A stretch of 64,000 bases of DNA, from the NCBI GenBank assembly GCA_000989955.1, contig LBTE01000006.1, positions 124,001 to 188,000 on the forward strand. Direction: 5' to 3'. Source of the stretch: a candidate division TM6 bacterium GW2011_GWF2_37_49 (GTDB taxonomy: Bacteria > Babelota > Babeliae > Babelales > RVW-14). The notes under the pieces were generated by a model, which saw nothing but the letters and a program-made list of their open reading frames with translations, searched no databases and was not told the origin of the DNA. The first letter of the stretch is position 1, and each line of letters opens with the position of its first letter. Positions 1-9,674 of this stretch are shown in pieces. Made by a program: the position numbers and the translations under genes.

Positions 1-1
1 T

Positions 2-2812
2 GCCAGCAATATTATTGTTTCACAAACACAAAATGTCTTTCCTTCTCAAATAACTCATCTGCCAATCCAAGCCAATACGGTTAATGCAACCACTCCAGCA
101 ACACCACCTCAACAATTGTCTCAACATCAGACAGACGGCTCTATCGATATGGGTTTTACAAGCCAAGAAGAAGTTATAACTCCAAACCAACTAACAGCAG
201 TAGAGATCAACAATGGCATTCCAGCAGAACTACACCCTAAACCTGACGACGCAGATTCAGTTGAAAAAAATATTTTTCTTAATTTTGATAATGCTGATTT
301 AACGAGCTTTGTAAGCTACATAGCAGAAATAAAAAAATTGAACTTAATTCCAGACAAAACGCTTGATTCTGCAAAAATATCTTTATCTATTCGCGATCCA
401 CTCACGTTAAACGGTGCTTGGAATGTTTTTCTTACAGTCATTGAAATGGCTGGGTTTAGCATTATTAGAGTTGGTGATGTTTACAAAGTTATCCCAAAAG
501 ATCAAAAAATGCAGCAACCTTTGCCTGTTTTCATAAATATCCCACCAGAACAAATTCCAGAAGATGATTCCAACTGTCGCTTTGTTACTTTTTTAAATAA
601 TTTGAGTGTTCCAGATTATCATGACATGGTAAAAAGCATGTTAAGTGACAAAGGGGACGTAATTGATGTAAGAGAAGTAAATGGATTCATAATTACAGAC
701 AAATGCTTAAACATAAGATCTGTTGCAAAACTTTTATTAGAATTAGATCAGATGGGTGGAGCAGAAACTGCAACGTTTATTCGACTTAAAAACGCTAATG
801 CTGTAGATGTAAAAAATCTAATTGAAGTTTTGATGAAAAAACCTGAAATAAGTCCGTTGGCAAGACTACTTGGAAAAACAGCGGAAGGAACTAGAGACTA
901 TTTTCCGCAAGGAACTAAAATAATTGCAGAAGAAAGATTAAATGCACTTATTCTGATTGGCGATCCTAAGCCGATTAAAAAAATTGAAGATTTTATCATT
1001 AACAACATCGATACAGAACTTAAAGAAGCGAAGTCACCACTTCATGTTTATGAATTACAATACACAGATGCCCAACAAATTGCAGAATTGCTGAAAGAAG
1101 TTACGCAACCACCAGAAAGCATAGCCGGCGTAGCCGCAAGTAAATATGGCGCAATAAGGGGAGGTGTTAAATATTTCAGAAATATGAATTTTAAAGTAGA
1201 TAAAGATGGAAATAGATTAATAGTTTCTAGCACGGATAACATTGACTGGAAAATGTTGAAAAAAACAATTCAGGACTTAGATAAGCCACAACCGCAAGTC
1301 GCAATAGAAACATTAATTGTCACCGTTGACGTCACAGACGAAAAAGAGCTAAGCGGAGCAACTAGAAACAAAAAACATGGACAAATTGGGAAAAATATTG
1401 ATTTTCAATCCGCAGCTCTTACAAATCAACCATCGCTGCAAACTGACTCTGCCAGTGATCCTGTAAGCTTGCTAGGAAATATGATTAGTCAAATCACAAA
1501 AAGGCAAGGCCTTGCCTCTGCAACAATTGGAGCTACATCAAATATTTGGAGCATACTTCAGGCATTAAAAACTCAAACCAACACATCTATTTTATCTCAG
1601 CCATTTTTGACTGTTACAAACAAAACAATGGCCAGAGTTAAAGTTGGACAGGAACAGCGCATACTCCAAGAACAAACTAATGATGGGCTCAAAGGTTATG
1701 AATCTGTTTCTGCTGATACAGAGCTTATCATAACACCACAAATTAACCTTGACGGCCTTATTAGGCTTGATATTGAAACAAACATTAATGAATTCACAAA
1801 TCTTGAAGGAACAACAAAGGTTTTGCGTAATTTAAAAACAAACGTATCGGTTACAGATGGACAAGTCTTAGTTTTAGGTGGATTTGTTAAAACCAAAACA
1901 TCTGAAACCAAGTATAAAACACCGATTCTTGGTGATATTCCAATTTTGGGATGGTTATTTAAAAGCCAAAATCGAGTAATAAGTAAGGAGTATATTTTTA
2001 TTTTTATGAGCCCAACCATTTTAAAGCCACGTGAAATTCCAGGAATGGGTCTTTATACTAAAATGAAGCTTCATGAGGCAACAAATGACATCGAGGGCAG
2101 TATTCAAACAAAACGCACACCTGATCCCGTGTATAATTGGTTTTTTAATCCTGAAAAAGAAAACTACTCTCATAAGGTTGTTGATTTCGCAAATGCAAGA
2201 TATCAACCAACAACAGTGGATATAAAAAATGATCCTTATTATAGAACACAAACAAAATCCGCCCAAGAGTCGTCAAAAAACGATAACGATGAGAACAAAA
2301 TATCAGACTCTATCGGTTCAGAAACACAAATAACTACAAACTCAAAAACGTCTTCAAATATTGAACCACAATCTCAAGTAATACCTATAAATCAAAGTTC
2401 AACACCAATTCAAGCTTCGTCAGAAAATATACACACAACAAATATCACGCAGCCAAAAGAAGTTATTGAAACCAAGCCACAACCGCCACCTACTATTTAT
2501 GCAGAAGCTCAAAAACCTGTTATAACTAACACACAGGAGCCTATTGTACAAACAGGAATTGTAGATGATATGCCTATCGAAAATAACGGCGAAAAACAAT
2601 TGCTACGTGCTGATACTTCTGAAATGATGCCAGTAGATGAATCAATAGATGATTTTAAGGCAGCCCCTGATTATGAGAAAAAAAATGTGCCAGAAAATAT
2701 AAATATTGACATGAAAAAACGTAACAGATTAAAAGAATTCTTGTCGCAAAATCCAATGCTAAGTCAAAATCAAAAGAATAATAAATTTTCATCAAGAAAA
2801 GGTTTAGCATGA
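2..2812 (+). CDS. Secretin (GspD/PilQ family), 5' end outside window
   Basis: Outer-membrane secretin of a type II secretion or type IV pilus system, expected to form the multimeric exit channel. The frame is open from base 2, so the true start and signal peptide lie upstream; the first in-window start-like codon, TTG at 116, is not a credible start. Counting from 116, an N0-like domain spans about residues 52-131, three small ring-building repeats about 150-392, and the secretin barrel domain about 395-640 with the family signature VLGGFVKTKT and TPILGDIPILGWLF. A Ser/Thr/Gln-rich tail of roughly 180 residues follows. The stop overlaps the next start by 4 bases (ATGA), so it is translationally coupled to the PilM-like gene. 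A related but broken secretin lies at 5067-7503, giving two secretins around the same PilM/PilO pair. Confidence 0.9.
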   Translation, partial: ASNIIVSQTQNVFPSQITHLPIQANTVNATTPATPPQQLSQHQTDGSIDMGFTSQEEVITPNQLTAVEINNGIPAELHPKPDDADSVEKNIFLNFDNADLTSFVSYIAEIKKLNLIPDKTLDSAKISLSIRDPLTLNGAWNVFLTVIEMAGFSIIRVGDVYKVIPKDQKMQQPLPVFINIPPEQIPEDDSNCRFVTFLNNLSVPDYHDMVKSMLSDKGDVIDVREVNGFIITDKCLNIRSVAKLLLELDQMGGAETATFIRLKNANAVDVKNLIEVLMKKPEISPLARLLGKTAEGTRDYFPQGTKIIAEERLNALILIGDPKPIKKIEDFIINNIDTELKEAKSPLHVYELQYTDAQQIAELLKEVTQPPESIAGVAASKYGAIRGGVKYFRNMNFKVDKDGNRLIVSSTDNIDWKMLKKTIQDLDKPQPQVAIETLIVTVDVTDEKELSGATRNKKHGQIGKNIDFQSAALTNQPSLQTDSASDPVSLLGNMISQITKRQGLASATIGATSNIWSILQALKTQTNTSILSQPFLTVTNKTMARVKVGQEQRILQEQTNDGLKGYESVSADTELIITPQINLDGLIRLDIETNINEFTNLEGTTKVLRNLKTNVSVTDGQVLVLGGFVKTKTSETKYKTPILGDIPILGWLFKSQNRVISKEYIFIFMSPTILKPREIPGMGLYTKMKLHEATNDIEGSIQTKRTPDPVYNWFFNPEKENYSHKVVDFANARYQPTTVDIKNDPYYRTQTKSAQESSKNDNDENKISDSIGSETQITTNSKTSSNIEPQSQVIPINQSSTPIQASSENIHTTNITQPKEVIETKPQPPPTIYAEAQKPVITNTQEPIVQTGIVDDMPIENNGEKQLLRADTSEMMPVDESIDDFKAAPDYEKKNVPENINIDMKKRNRLKEFLSQNPMLSQNQKNNKFSSRKGLA

Positions 2813-4491
2813 TTAAGAAAATTTTTTTACCAGAAAAAATTGGATCTAAAAGAGTATTGGCACAAAGGATTGCCGGCATTACCGTTCAAGACGATATTGC
2901 AACACTTGCGTTAGTCTTTTGCAAACAAAGCAGCTCGGTTATTGAAAAGCTGTGCTCTCAAAAACTAACGGGTAACGCTGAAGAGACTTATGCAAGCAAA
3001 GCATCAAATGCATTAAAAAAGCTTATTTCGCAGATCAAAAATTATGATCAGGTGCGTATCGCAATTCCAGCAAGCATTGTTACATTTAAAGAGCTACAGA
3101 TGCCTTTTATCGATCCAGAAAAAATACGCTTGGTCCTTGATTATGAGCTTGAATCTATGCTCCCTTTTCCAATTCAAAATGCTATCGTAGATTTTATAAT
3201 AACTAAAACAAACCTCGAACAAAAAACATCTCAAATTTTGGTTGCAGCAGTTCAAAATCAAGATTTACGAGCAGAATTAAATATTTATAATCAAGCTGGA
3301 ATAGAACCTAATCATATAACAATAGATCTTTTTGCAAATTACAGCTTATACCAACAAATTCCAGATTATGCAAAAATTGAAAAGGGTAGTGTGCTTGTAG
3401 ATCTCGGACACACCACCACTGGCATAGCTTTTTTACAAAATGGCGAATTACGCCTTACTCGCACCATTCCACGAGGAACTAAAACTATAATTAAAAATAT
3501 AAGCGATGAGCTTAAAGTGGATGCAGAAAAAATTGAAGCTCTAATCAACACGACAGGATTAACAAGCTCTGGAAATGATGTTTACGATAAATCAATTCAA
3601 AAACATTTTATAAATTTTTTTAACGAGGTCCAATTTACACTTAATTCATTTAGCTTAAAACTGAATTTTTACGAAGATGTCAGTAAAATTATTTTTACTG
3701 ATAAATCTGTTCAGATTAAGGATTTAACAAACTTCAGTAGCAATACATTGCAAATTCCATGCGAGATATTTGACTGGAAAAGAGTTGACGAAATTAAAAA
3801 CGTTAAAAATAATATAAAAGATGCTACTATTACAGACGATTTTGTGACAGCAATTGGAACAGCTATCTCATCATTACAGCAAAGTAATTTCGATTTACGC
3901 AGGCAAGAGTTTATGCTCATCGACCATAAATTAATTAAAAATCAAATTATAACAGCAACTGCAATTTTTTTAGTTACAAGTTTTATCATAGGATTCAAAG
4001 GGTATCTTCAAATACAGAAGCTACAAGATGTATTAATTAAAACAGAAAAAAAAGGAATATCCATATTAAAACCAATATTTCCTAAAAATAAATTTCCTAA
4101 AAAAGAGACCTTGCAGACATATGTTCAAGATGCTCAAAAAATTGTTAATGAACAAACTGATTTGTGGGCAGCGTTTTCCAAAGAACGATTAAATCCTCTT
4201 GATATTTTACTTGAACTTACCACAATAGCAGATAAAGCCCACAACGATATTGACTTTACAGAGCTTTCTATTTCAACAAAAGAAAAGGGTGTTGTTGAAG
4301 TGGATGTGGAAGGCCTATTCAAATCCAAGCGAGTCGGCGGCTCACACTACAGTGATTGGGCTGTCATAGAAACACGCTTCAAGGAATCTCCTTGTTTTAT
4401 TTTAAAAGAGGATCAAATAGACACATCCTGGATGGAAGATAAGGGTATAAAATTCGCCATAAAATTAACACTCAAAGAAAAAGAGAAATAG
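2809..4491 (+). CDS. PilM-PilN (GspL-like) fusion, pilus/secretion inner-membrane platform
   Basis: Residues about 20-350 resemble the actin-like ATPase fold of PilM (IAGITVQDD near the start, VLVDLGHTTTGIAF near residue 195). They are followed by a transmembrane helix near residues 378-396 and a C-terminal periplasmic part resembling PilN. This order matches GspL of type II systems or a PilM-PilN fusion; 560 residues is too long for PilM alone (about 350). In these systems PilM/GspL links the cytoplasmic motor ATPase to the periplasmic alignment complex. The gene starts inside the stop of the upstream secretin and is followed 3 bases later by a PilO/GspM-like gene, so the three form one operon. 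I cannot tell from sequence whether the machine is a pilus, a secretion system or a DNA-uptake system. Confidence 0.8.
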   Translation: MIKKIFLPEKIGSKRVLAQRIAGITVQDDIATLALVFCKQSSSVIEKLCSQKLTGNAEETYASKASNALKKLISQIKNYDQVRIAIPASIVTFKELQMPFIDPEKIRLVLDYELESMLPFPIQNAIVDFIITKTNLEQKTSQILVAAVQNQDLRAELNIYNQAGIEPNHITIDLFANYSLYQQIPDYAKIEKGSVLVDLGHTTTGIAFLQNGELRLTRTIPRGTKTIIKNISDELKVDAEKIEALINTTGLTSSGNDVYDKSIQKHFINFFNEVQFTLNSFSLKLNFYEDVSKIIFTDKSVQIKDLTNFSSNTLQIPCEIFDWKRVDEIKNVKNNIKDATITDDFVTAIGTAISSLQQSNFDLRRQEFMLIDHKLIKNQIITATAIFLVTSFIIGFKGYLQIQKLQDVLIKTEKKGISILKPIFPKNKFPKKETLQTYVQDAQKIVNEQTDLWAAFSKERLNPLDILLELTTIADKAHNDIDFTELSISTKEKGVVEVDVEGLFKSKRVGGSHYSDWAVIETRFKESPCFILKEDQIDTSWMEDKGIKFAIKLTLKEKEK

Positions 4492-4494
4492 TTC

Positions 4495-5049
4495 ATGGAT
4501 TTTATAATTAAAGTTGCAACATACCTTAACAATTTGCCAAAAAAACAATTTCAAAAGCTTCTATTGATCGTAATCGTCTCTGCATTTATGGTAATTATTG
4601 GTATGTTATATTTTATTCACAGCAAAAGCATAGAATATGCCGATCAGATTAAAAAACTTGAAAACTTATCAAACAAGGCTGTCCTTATACTTGAAGATAA
4701 CCAAAAAATGGAAGTTGAGGCTCTGCGAATTCAGGTAATACTTGACCAAAATAAAGAATTTAACATAAAAAGTTATTTTGAGATTTTTTGTCAACAAAAC
4801 AGCTTAACTCCAAATCAAGGATGGGAACCTCGTACCGATGAGCTGAACGAAAGATTTGATGAAATATTGCTTTCTGCCTCATTCAAGAGCTTAACAACTG
4901 AAAAAATAGTAAAAATTGTTGAAGATTTTTATAAAAAAGAAATTATTTACATAAAATCAATGAGCATTAAGCAGGAATCAGAAAAAAAGGTATCTTTTGA
5001 AATAACTATCGCAACAAAAGCCATAAAAAGGGGATTTGAAACAAGATAG
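4495..5049 (+). CDS. PilO/GspM-like inner-membrane protein
   Basis: A 184-residue protein with a short basic cytoplasmic start, one transmembrane helix at about residues 22-42, a predicted coiled coil at about 45-75 and a small C-terminal alpha/beta domain. That is the PilO/GspM layout, but sequence similarity is not strong enough by eye to decide the family; position carries most of the weight. It begins 3 bases after the PilM/PilN-like gene and precedes a second secretin. PilO/GspM proteins pair with PilN/GspL in the periplasmic alignment complex. Confidence 0.6.
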   Translation: MDFIIKVATYLNNLPKKQFQKLLLIVIVSAFMVIIGMLYFIHSKSIEYADQIKKLENLSNKAVLILEDNQKMEVEALRIQVILDQNKEFNIKSYFEIFCQQNSLTPNQGWEPRTDELNERFDEILLSASFKSLTTEKIVKIVEDFYKKEIIYIKSMSIKQESEKKVSFEITIATKAIKRGFETR

Positions 5050-5066
5050 TCATAATTTAGGAGCTT

Positions 5067-7503
5067 ATGATAATAAATTCTCACAAAAAAAATGGATTGC
5101 TTCTTATGCTTTTTATGTGCCTTATTGTTCTCGTACTAGGTCAATGCTTGGTTTATGCTGAAAACCAACCAGATCCTATCAATGTACAAATTTCTCAAAT
5201 TGTTACAAAATCAATGGATCAATCAAATCAAGAAATTTCGACACAAAACATTGACAATACATCAACAAGCATGCCCAATGCAGAAGAAACAAAAAAGTCA
5301 CAAGATTTTGAAATTAGCAGCGTTTTTGGCGGAGAATTTTTAAAAATAAAAGATACTTCACAGATACAAGCATCAGAAGAAGATCCAAATATTTATTTAA
5401 ATTTTGACAATGTTTCGCTTGCAGCTGTCGTAAATTACATGGCAGAACAAAAAAAAATTAACATCTTACCACACAAGGATCTGCCAAACGCCACAGTTAC
5501 ATTATCAACACGCACACCTTTAACACTTGAACGCGCATGGAATATATTGTTAACATTGCTAGAAATGAATGGCTTTAGCATGGTTAAGGTTGGTAATTTG
5601 TATCGTGTAGTTTCTAACAAAGAAAACAAATTTGAGCCTTTGCCTATAGTTTCAACCGATCCACAAGACTTACCAGAAAACGATACCGCTATTCGTTTCG
5701 TTTATTTTTTTAAAAATATCAAGCCCGAGATGGTTCGCGATATTCTTGGCCAAATGCTTGATCGTGACGGTATAATTATAAGTACAGACTTAAATGCCTG
5801 CATAATAAAAGACACCTGTATAAAAATTAAGCGTGCAATGAAAATTTTAACAGAGCTTGATCAGGGTGGGCTTAGCGAGCAAATAAAAATCAAATGCTGA
5901 AACCTTAGAAAAGCTGTTTCAAGACATTCTTCAATCTTCTGGTCAAAGCGATAAAACTATACACTTCGGAGATAATTCTTCTAAAAAAGAAAGAGCTTTT
6001 TTTTCAACAACTACAAGAATCATAGCAGAACCAATAAAAAATTTATTAATTATGCTAGGAACACAAAAACATTTAGATCGCATAACTGATTTTATTGATA
6101 AATACATGGACGTCCCCCTGGGCGACGCCGATTCAAGACTTCACATAAAAGAGATACGTTATGCAAAAGCGGAAGATTTAAAACCAATCCTTGATGATGT
6201 TATCAAACCACCACGAGGACAGGGCTCAGATAAAAGTGTAATAGTTGGAGAGTATAAATTTTTTGAAGACGTAACAATAGTTGCTGAAAAAGCCTCTGTT
6301 GACCAGTCTTCCGGCCCCAGCACGCGAGGCGGAGGAAACCGCTTAATTGTGGCATGCACAAAAGATGACTGGCGCAGACTTGAAAAAGTCATCGAAAAAT
6401 TAGATAAACCTCAACCACAAATTGCCTTTGAAATTATGATAATAAATGTTCAAACAGAAGAGCTGAAACAGCTGGGATCGCAACATTTTGGATTTTTTGG
6501 TCGCCAGCCAGGGATGGGAATTAACGAGGTTGAATTTTCAAATTTAAGCGCTGCGCAAACCGAAAAATCAGGTGAAAAATTTGACGCCAATCATTACATA
6601 CAACTTGCAACTTCAGATTTCGAAGGACAAGGCCATCCATCATTTTTGACTATCGGACGAGCCGGAACGCCAGACAATCCAAACAACGAAAATATTTGGA
6701 GTATTATTAAAATGGTTTTTAACGTTGACAATTCACACATCATTGCCCAGCCATTTTTAGTTACAAATAATAATCAGCCGTGCCGCGAAGAAATAACAAG
6801 GACTCAGCGAATAAAAGCTGGCCTTGTGTCAGGAAAAGGTGAACCATCAAAAGTACAGATGCAAGACTTTCCGGCATCAACCAAAATCGAGCTAACTCCT
6901 CGAATGAACCTTGACGGTGTCGTCGATCTTGACATACAGGTTGAAGTTAGCGAATTTGAAAATACCGATCCAGAGCAAGCAAAAAAATCAAATCGTTTGT
7001 TAAAAACGCGAACAAGCGTACTGTCCGGCGAAGTGCTGGTTTTGGGTGGGTTAACAAAAAAAAGAGACGACGACGAAGAGGATAAAACTCCTATTCTTGG
7101 AGATATTCCAATCATAGGCAGCCTCTTTTTCAAAAATAAAAAAAAGAATAGAGCCGAACAAAATTTATACATATTTATTCGGCCAAGTATAATTAAACCA
7201 AAGGCTGACGAATCGTATGATGAATATACTCAATTAAAGCTTGATTATGCAAAATATCAGTTGCTAAAAAATGACACATACCTAAAAGATAAAGACCCTA
7301 TTCAGCGTTGGTTTTTTAAGCCACCAGATCAGAGCATAAAGCAAAAACTACTTGACGGAAAACGTGGAATAATAAGACCTCTTGATAATTTTGTTTCAGC
7401 AAAATTCGCTCCGCGAATGGTAAACCTCAAAGAAGACTCTTATTTTAAAGTTTCAGAAGAGCTAGAAAAACAAAAAATTTCAAGGCCAAACCTAAAATCA
7501 TAA
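5067..7503 (+). pseudogene. Second secretin, frameshifted into two halves
   Basis: The first frame (5067-5900) starts with a clear signal peptide ending near residue 31 and carries an N0-like and an N1-like domain closely matching the upstream secretin. It ends at TGA 5898-5900. A different frame is open from 5887 to 7503 and resumes the same protein with NAETLEKLFQDIL, more small repeats and the complete secretin domain, including VLGGLTKKRDDDE and TPILGDIPIIGSLF. Comparison with the first secretin places the break at about 5885-5895, in an A-rich run (ATAAAAATC). Dropping one A joins the frames, although the joined protein would still be a few residues shorter there than its paralogue. The gene follows the PilO-like gene by 17 bases and ends with conserved WFF and YFK segments also seen in the first copy. 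It may be a true pseudogene, a site of slippage or an assembly error. Confidence 0.75.
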
Positions 7504-7537
7504 GCTCTTGAAATAGCCGTTTAATAAAATAAATTTG

Positions 7538-7565
7538 TTGCAGAATTCAAGTTTTTTTGTAACAT
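7538..7565 (+). promoter_or_regulatory. Candidate sigma70-type promoter for tRNA-Ala
   Basis: TTGCAG at 7538-7543 and TAACAT at 7560-7565 are separated by 16 bases and lie 16 bases before the tRNA. Spacing and position fit a promoter, but both boxes are imperfect. Confidence 0.3.
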
Positions 7566-7581
7566 GTTTGTTAGCGTCAAT

Positions 7582-7657
7582 GGGGATGTAGCTCAGTTGG
7601 TAGAGCGTCTGCTTCGCATGTAGAAGGTCAGCGGTTCGAATCCGCCCATCTCCACCA
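7582..7657 (+). tRNA. tRNA-Ala (anticodon CGC)
   Basis: A complete cloverleaf can be drawn. The acceptor GGGGATG pairs with CATCTCC, including the G3-U70 pair that is the identity mark of alanine tRNA. The D arm is GCTC/GAGC, the anticodon stem is TCTGC/GTAGA, and loop TTCGCAT gives anticodon CGC (reads GCG). The T loop is TTCGAAT and the 3' ACCA is encoded. One T-stem pair (A49-C65) is mismatched. A small palindrome (CGCTC/GAGCG, 7664-7678) follows but lacks a T-run. Confidence 0.95.
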
Positions 7658-7869
7658 TTCTTCGCTCATACGGAGCGACGCTTGGTACGGACATTCTTCG
7701 CTATTTACCACACTTCTTTCTTAAATTCTTGCATATCAAACTTCAAAATTTATAAAATTTGGATATATCTTCAAAATTTTATCCGTGGAGGGATGCTATG
7801 AATTAAAATTATCTAAAATCCGTATTTTCGTTGTATTTCAAAAAATTTAAATTTTTAAGGAGAAATTTC

Positions 7870-8376
7870 ATGGTTATCGCAAAGAAAATGTACTTATTAT
7901 CGTTGCTAATTTTATTCTGCAGCAGCAATCTTTTGATCGGTGCTGCAAGCTTAATGCCTAACGTAATTCAATCTCGCAGAGACACTCCCGATGGATACCG
8001 TACTATTTATATAAAAACACTCTCAGCTAAAACGCTAACAGTATTAAGTAAATACGGTATAACTGGCCAACAATTTATTGAAGGGTTACAACAGTTTGAT
8101 GAATGTCGAAACAAAAAAGCAATCGCCAACGGAAGGCTCGTTGAAGATTTGAGCGCTGAAGAATTTGATACAATAAGCCAAGTTCAATTAGTAATGACTT
8201 TTGCATCTAAAGCCCCTAGCCACCCTCTTACAATAGAAATTCCAGGCCGGGATCCGTTTGAAGTCAAATCTGACAATGGAGACAACAAAATATCGCTTCA
8301 CGAAATTAAAATGAAAATTGAAAATTACGTTCCAGATAATCAGATATTTATTCATATTCCTAAGCATGCAAAATAA
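7870..8376 (+). CDS. Secreted protein of unknown function
   Basis: I do not recognise the family. The frame opens at a TTG at 7831, but ATG 7870 is the better start because AAGGAG (7857-7862) sits 7 bases before it and the product then begins with a typical signal peptide (MVIAKKMYLLSLLILFCSSN, cleavage probably near residue 26). The mature part of about 140 residues is mixed alpha/beta with no recognisable catalytic motif. It stands alone between tRNA-Ala and another secreted protein of unknown function. Confidence 0.75.
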   Translation: MVIAKKMYLLSLLILFCSSNLLIGAASLMPNVIQSRRDTPDGYRTIYIKTLSAKTLTVLSKYGITGQQFIEGLQQFDECRNKKAIANGRLVEDLSAEEFDTISQVQLVMTFASKAPSHPLTIEIPGRDPFEVKSDNGDNKISLHEIKMKIENYVPDNQIFIHIPKHAK

Positions 8377-8446
8377 AAACCTTTAATTTGCGACAAAAAT
8401 TTTAAGATCAAAACAACGTGTGGCTCGCACCTTAAAAACGCACACC

Positions 8447-8636
8447 CACTTTTTGCAATTTTGAAAAATTTTATTCGAAATCACTCAGCCACACGTTGTT
8501 TGCAGGCCGCATCTAAAAATTTATTAATTTCTTTGTAGCCCTGATGAATAGCCGCATACGAGAGGCCATAGTCGATGTATCAATCTGCCTGTGCATGTTT
8601 TGACATTGTGCAATGTTTGGTAGATTTTAAAATTAG
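8447..8636 (-). repeat. Dispersed repeat, copy a (full length, minus orientation)
   Basis: The reverse complement begins AATTTTAAAATCTACC, contains CATCGACTATGG and TTTTTAGATGCGGCCTGC, and ends AAAATTGCAAAAAGTG. Its first ~120 bases match the copies at 28078 and 53113 almost base for base; its right third follows the copy at 38693 instead. It fills most of the 395-base gap between two secreted-protein genes. No coding potential is evident. Confidence 0.75.
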
Positions 8637-8772
8637 AATGGTTTCATATCACAAGATACTTCGGTTAGAACGTAACAACTTTTTCAAAAAAGTTGCTTTA
8701 TTCTTGCCAAATTTATTAGAGTTACAACATTCAAAAGTCTTGTTCATTATTTTTATCAAGAAAGGAAGAAAA

Positions 8773-9603
8773 ATGCGACATTCACAGGCTTGCAAAATAT
8801 TTTCAGCAGCGTTAGCATTGATGGCCATCGGGCTTATTGGCTCATTAAAAGCCCAACAACAAAAAGCTGATGTGCTGGAGGCTAAGAAATTCGAAACACA
8901 CTATAAAGAGCTAGCGCAAAAGCTTGATGATGTATCAAGTAAACTCGATGAAGCAAAGCAGTTATTAAAAAAACATTTCGATGAATATTCAAACAAATTA
9001 GAAAATAATACCCAAAGCTCACCAGAACAAAAAAAATTAACACAAGAAGAATGCGCAGCTCTTTTAGCCGATATAGAAAATACGTTAAATCCTAAAAAAC
9101 CCAGCCTTATTTCTTGGGCACTGCCTAATCTTAGTAAACCACTTAGTAGGTTAGCATTCCAAATATCAGGAATGGACCCAGATATAATTGCCGGAAGAAG
9201 CCCTAGTACTGCATTTAGCGAAGGTAAAATTAAGAAAATTGCAGGCTGGATATCCGCTGCATCAAATCAAAATATAGTTGTTCCTGCACCGCTTAAATCA
9301 TCGTTGACAAAACATATCGCAGAATTAATCAAAAATAGACCTTCTTATCAAGCTTTTACGCTCGAAAATAAATCCATTAAACCAGAGGAATACCCGAAAT
9401 TGCAGCCTTTATTAAACCGCCTTGGCAAAGCTTTTTCATCGCTGTTAAATATCTTAAAAGACCTAGATAACAGCCCTTTATTTTCGCCTATGGATTACAT
9501 CAATAAAGATACAGACATTGCAGCACTTGATAGCGATGTCAAAGTAATAAACATCGAAATAAACAAATACCTGGAATCTATTAAATTACCGCTGCGCTAT
9601 TAA
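8773..9603 (+). CDS. Secreted coiled-coil protein of unknown function
   Basis: The frame is open from TTG 8575, but the upstream part is the dispersed repeat. ATG 8773 is preceded by AAAGGAAG and starts a signal peptide ending near AQQQ (about residue 27). Residues 30-85 of the mature part are rich in Lys/Glu/Asp/Gln with a heptad-like pattern, suggesting a coiled coil; the rest is helical with no motif I recognise. The product is 276 residues. A strong terminator follows 26 bases after the stop. A periplasmic or exported role is inferred only from the signal peptide. Confidence 0.75.
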   Translation: MRHSQACKIFSAALALMAIGLIGSLKAQQQKADVLEAKKFETHYKELAQKLDDVSSKLDEAKQLLKKHFDEYSNKLENNTQSSPEQKKLTQEECAALLADIENTLNPKKPSLISWALPNLSKPLSRLAFQISGMDPDIIAGRSPSTAFSEGKIKKIAGWISAASNQNIVVPAPLKSSLTKHIAELIKNRPSYQAFTLENKSIKPEEYPKLQPLLNRLGKAFSSLLNILKDLDNSPLFSPMDYINKDTDIAALDSDVKVINIEINKYLESIKLPLRY

Positions 9604-9629
9604 GACAGTATAAATAATTAATATTTAAA

Positions 9630-9667
9630 AGACTAAAGTTCCTGTAAAAACGCAGGAACTTTAGTCT
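9630..9667. terminator. Bidirectional terminator (15-bp perfect stem)
   Basis: AGACTAAAGTTCCTG (9630-9644) pairs perfectly with CAGGAACTTTAGTCT (9653-9667) around an 8-base loop, with A's before and T's within the 3' arm. It lies between the convergent secreted-protein gene (+) and the glycosyltransferase gene at 9675 (-), so it can serve both. Confidence 0.8.
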
Positions 9668-9674
9668 TGCCTAT

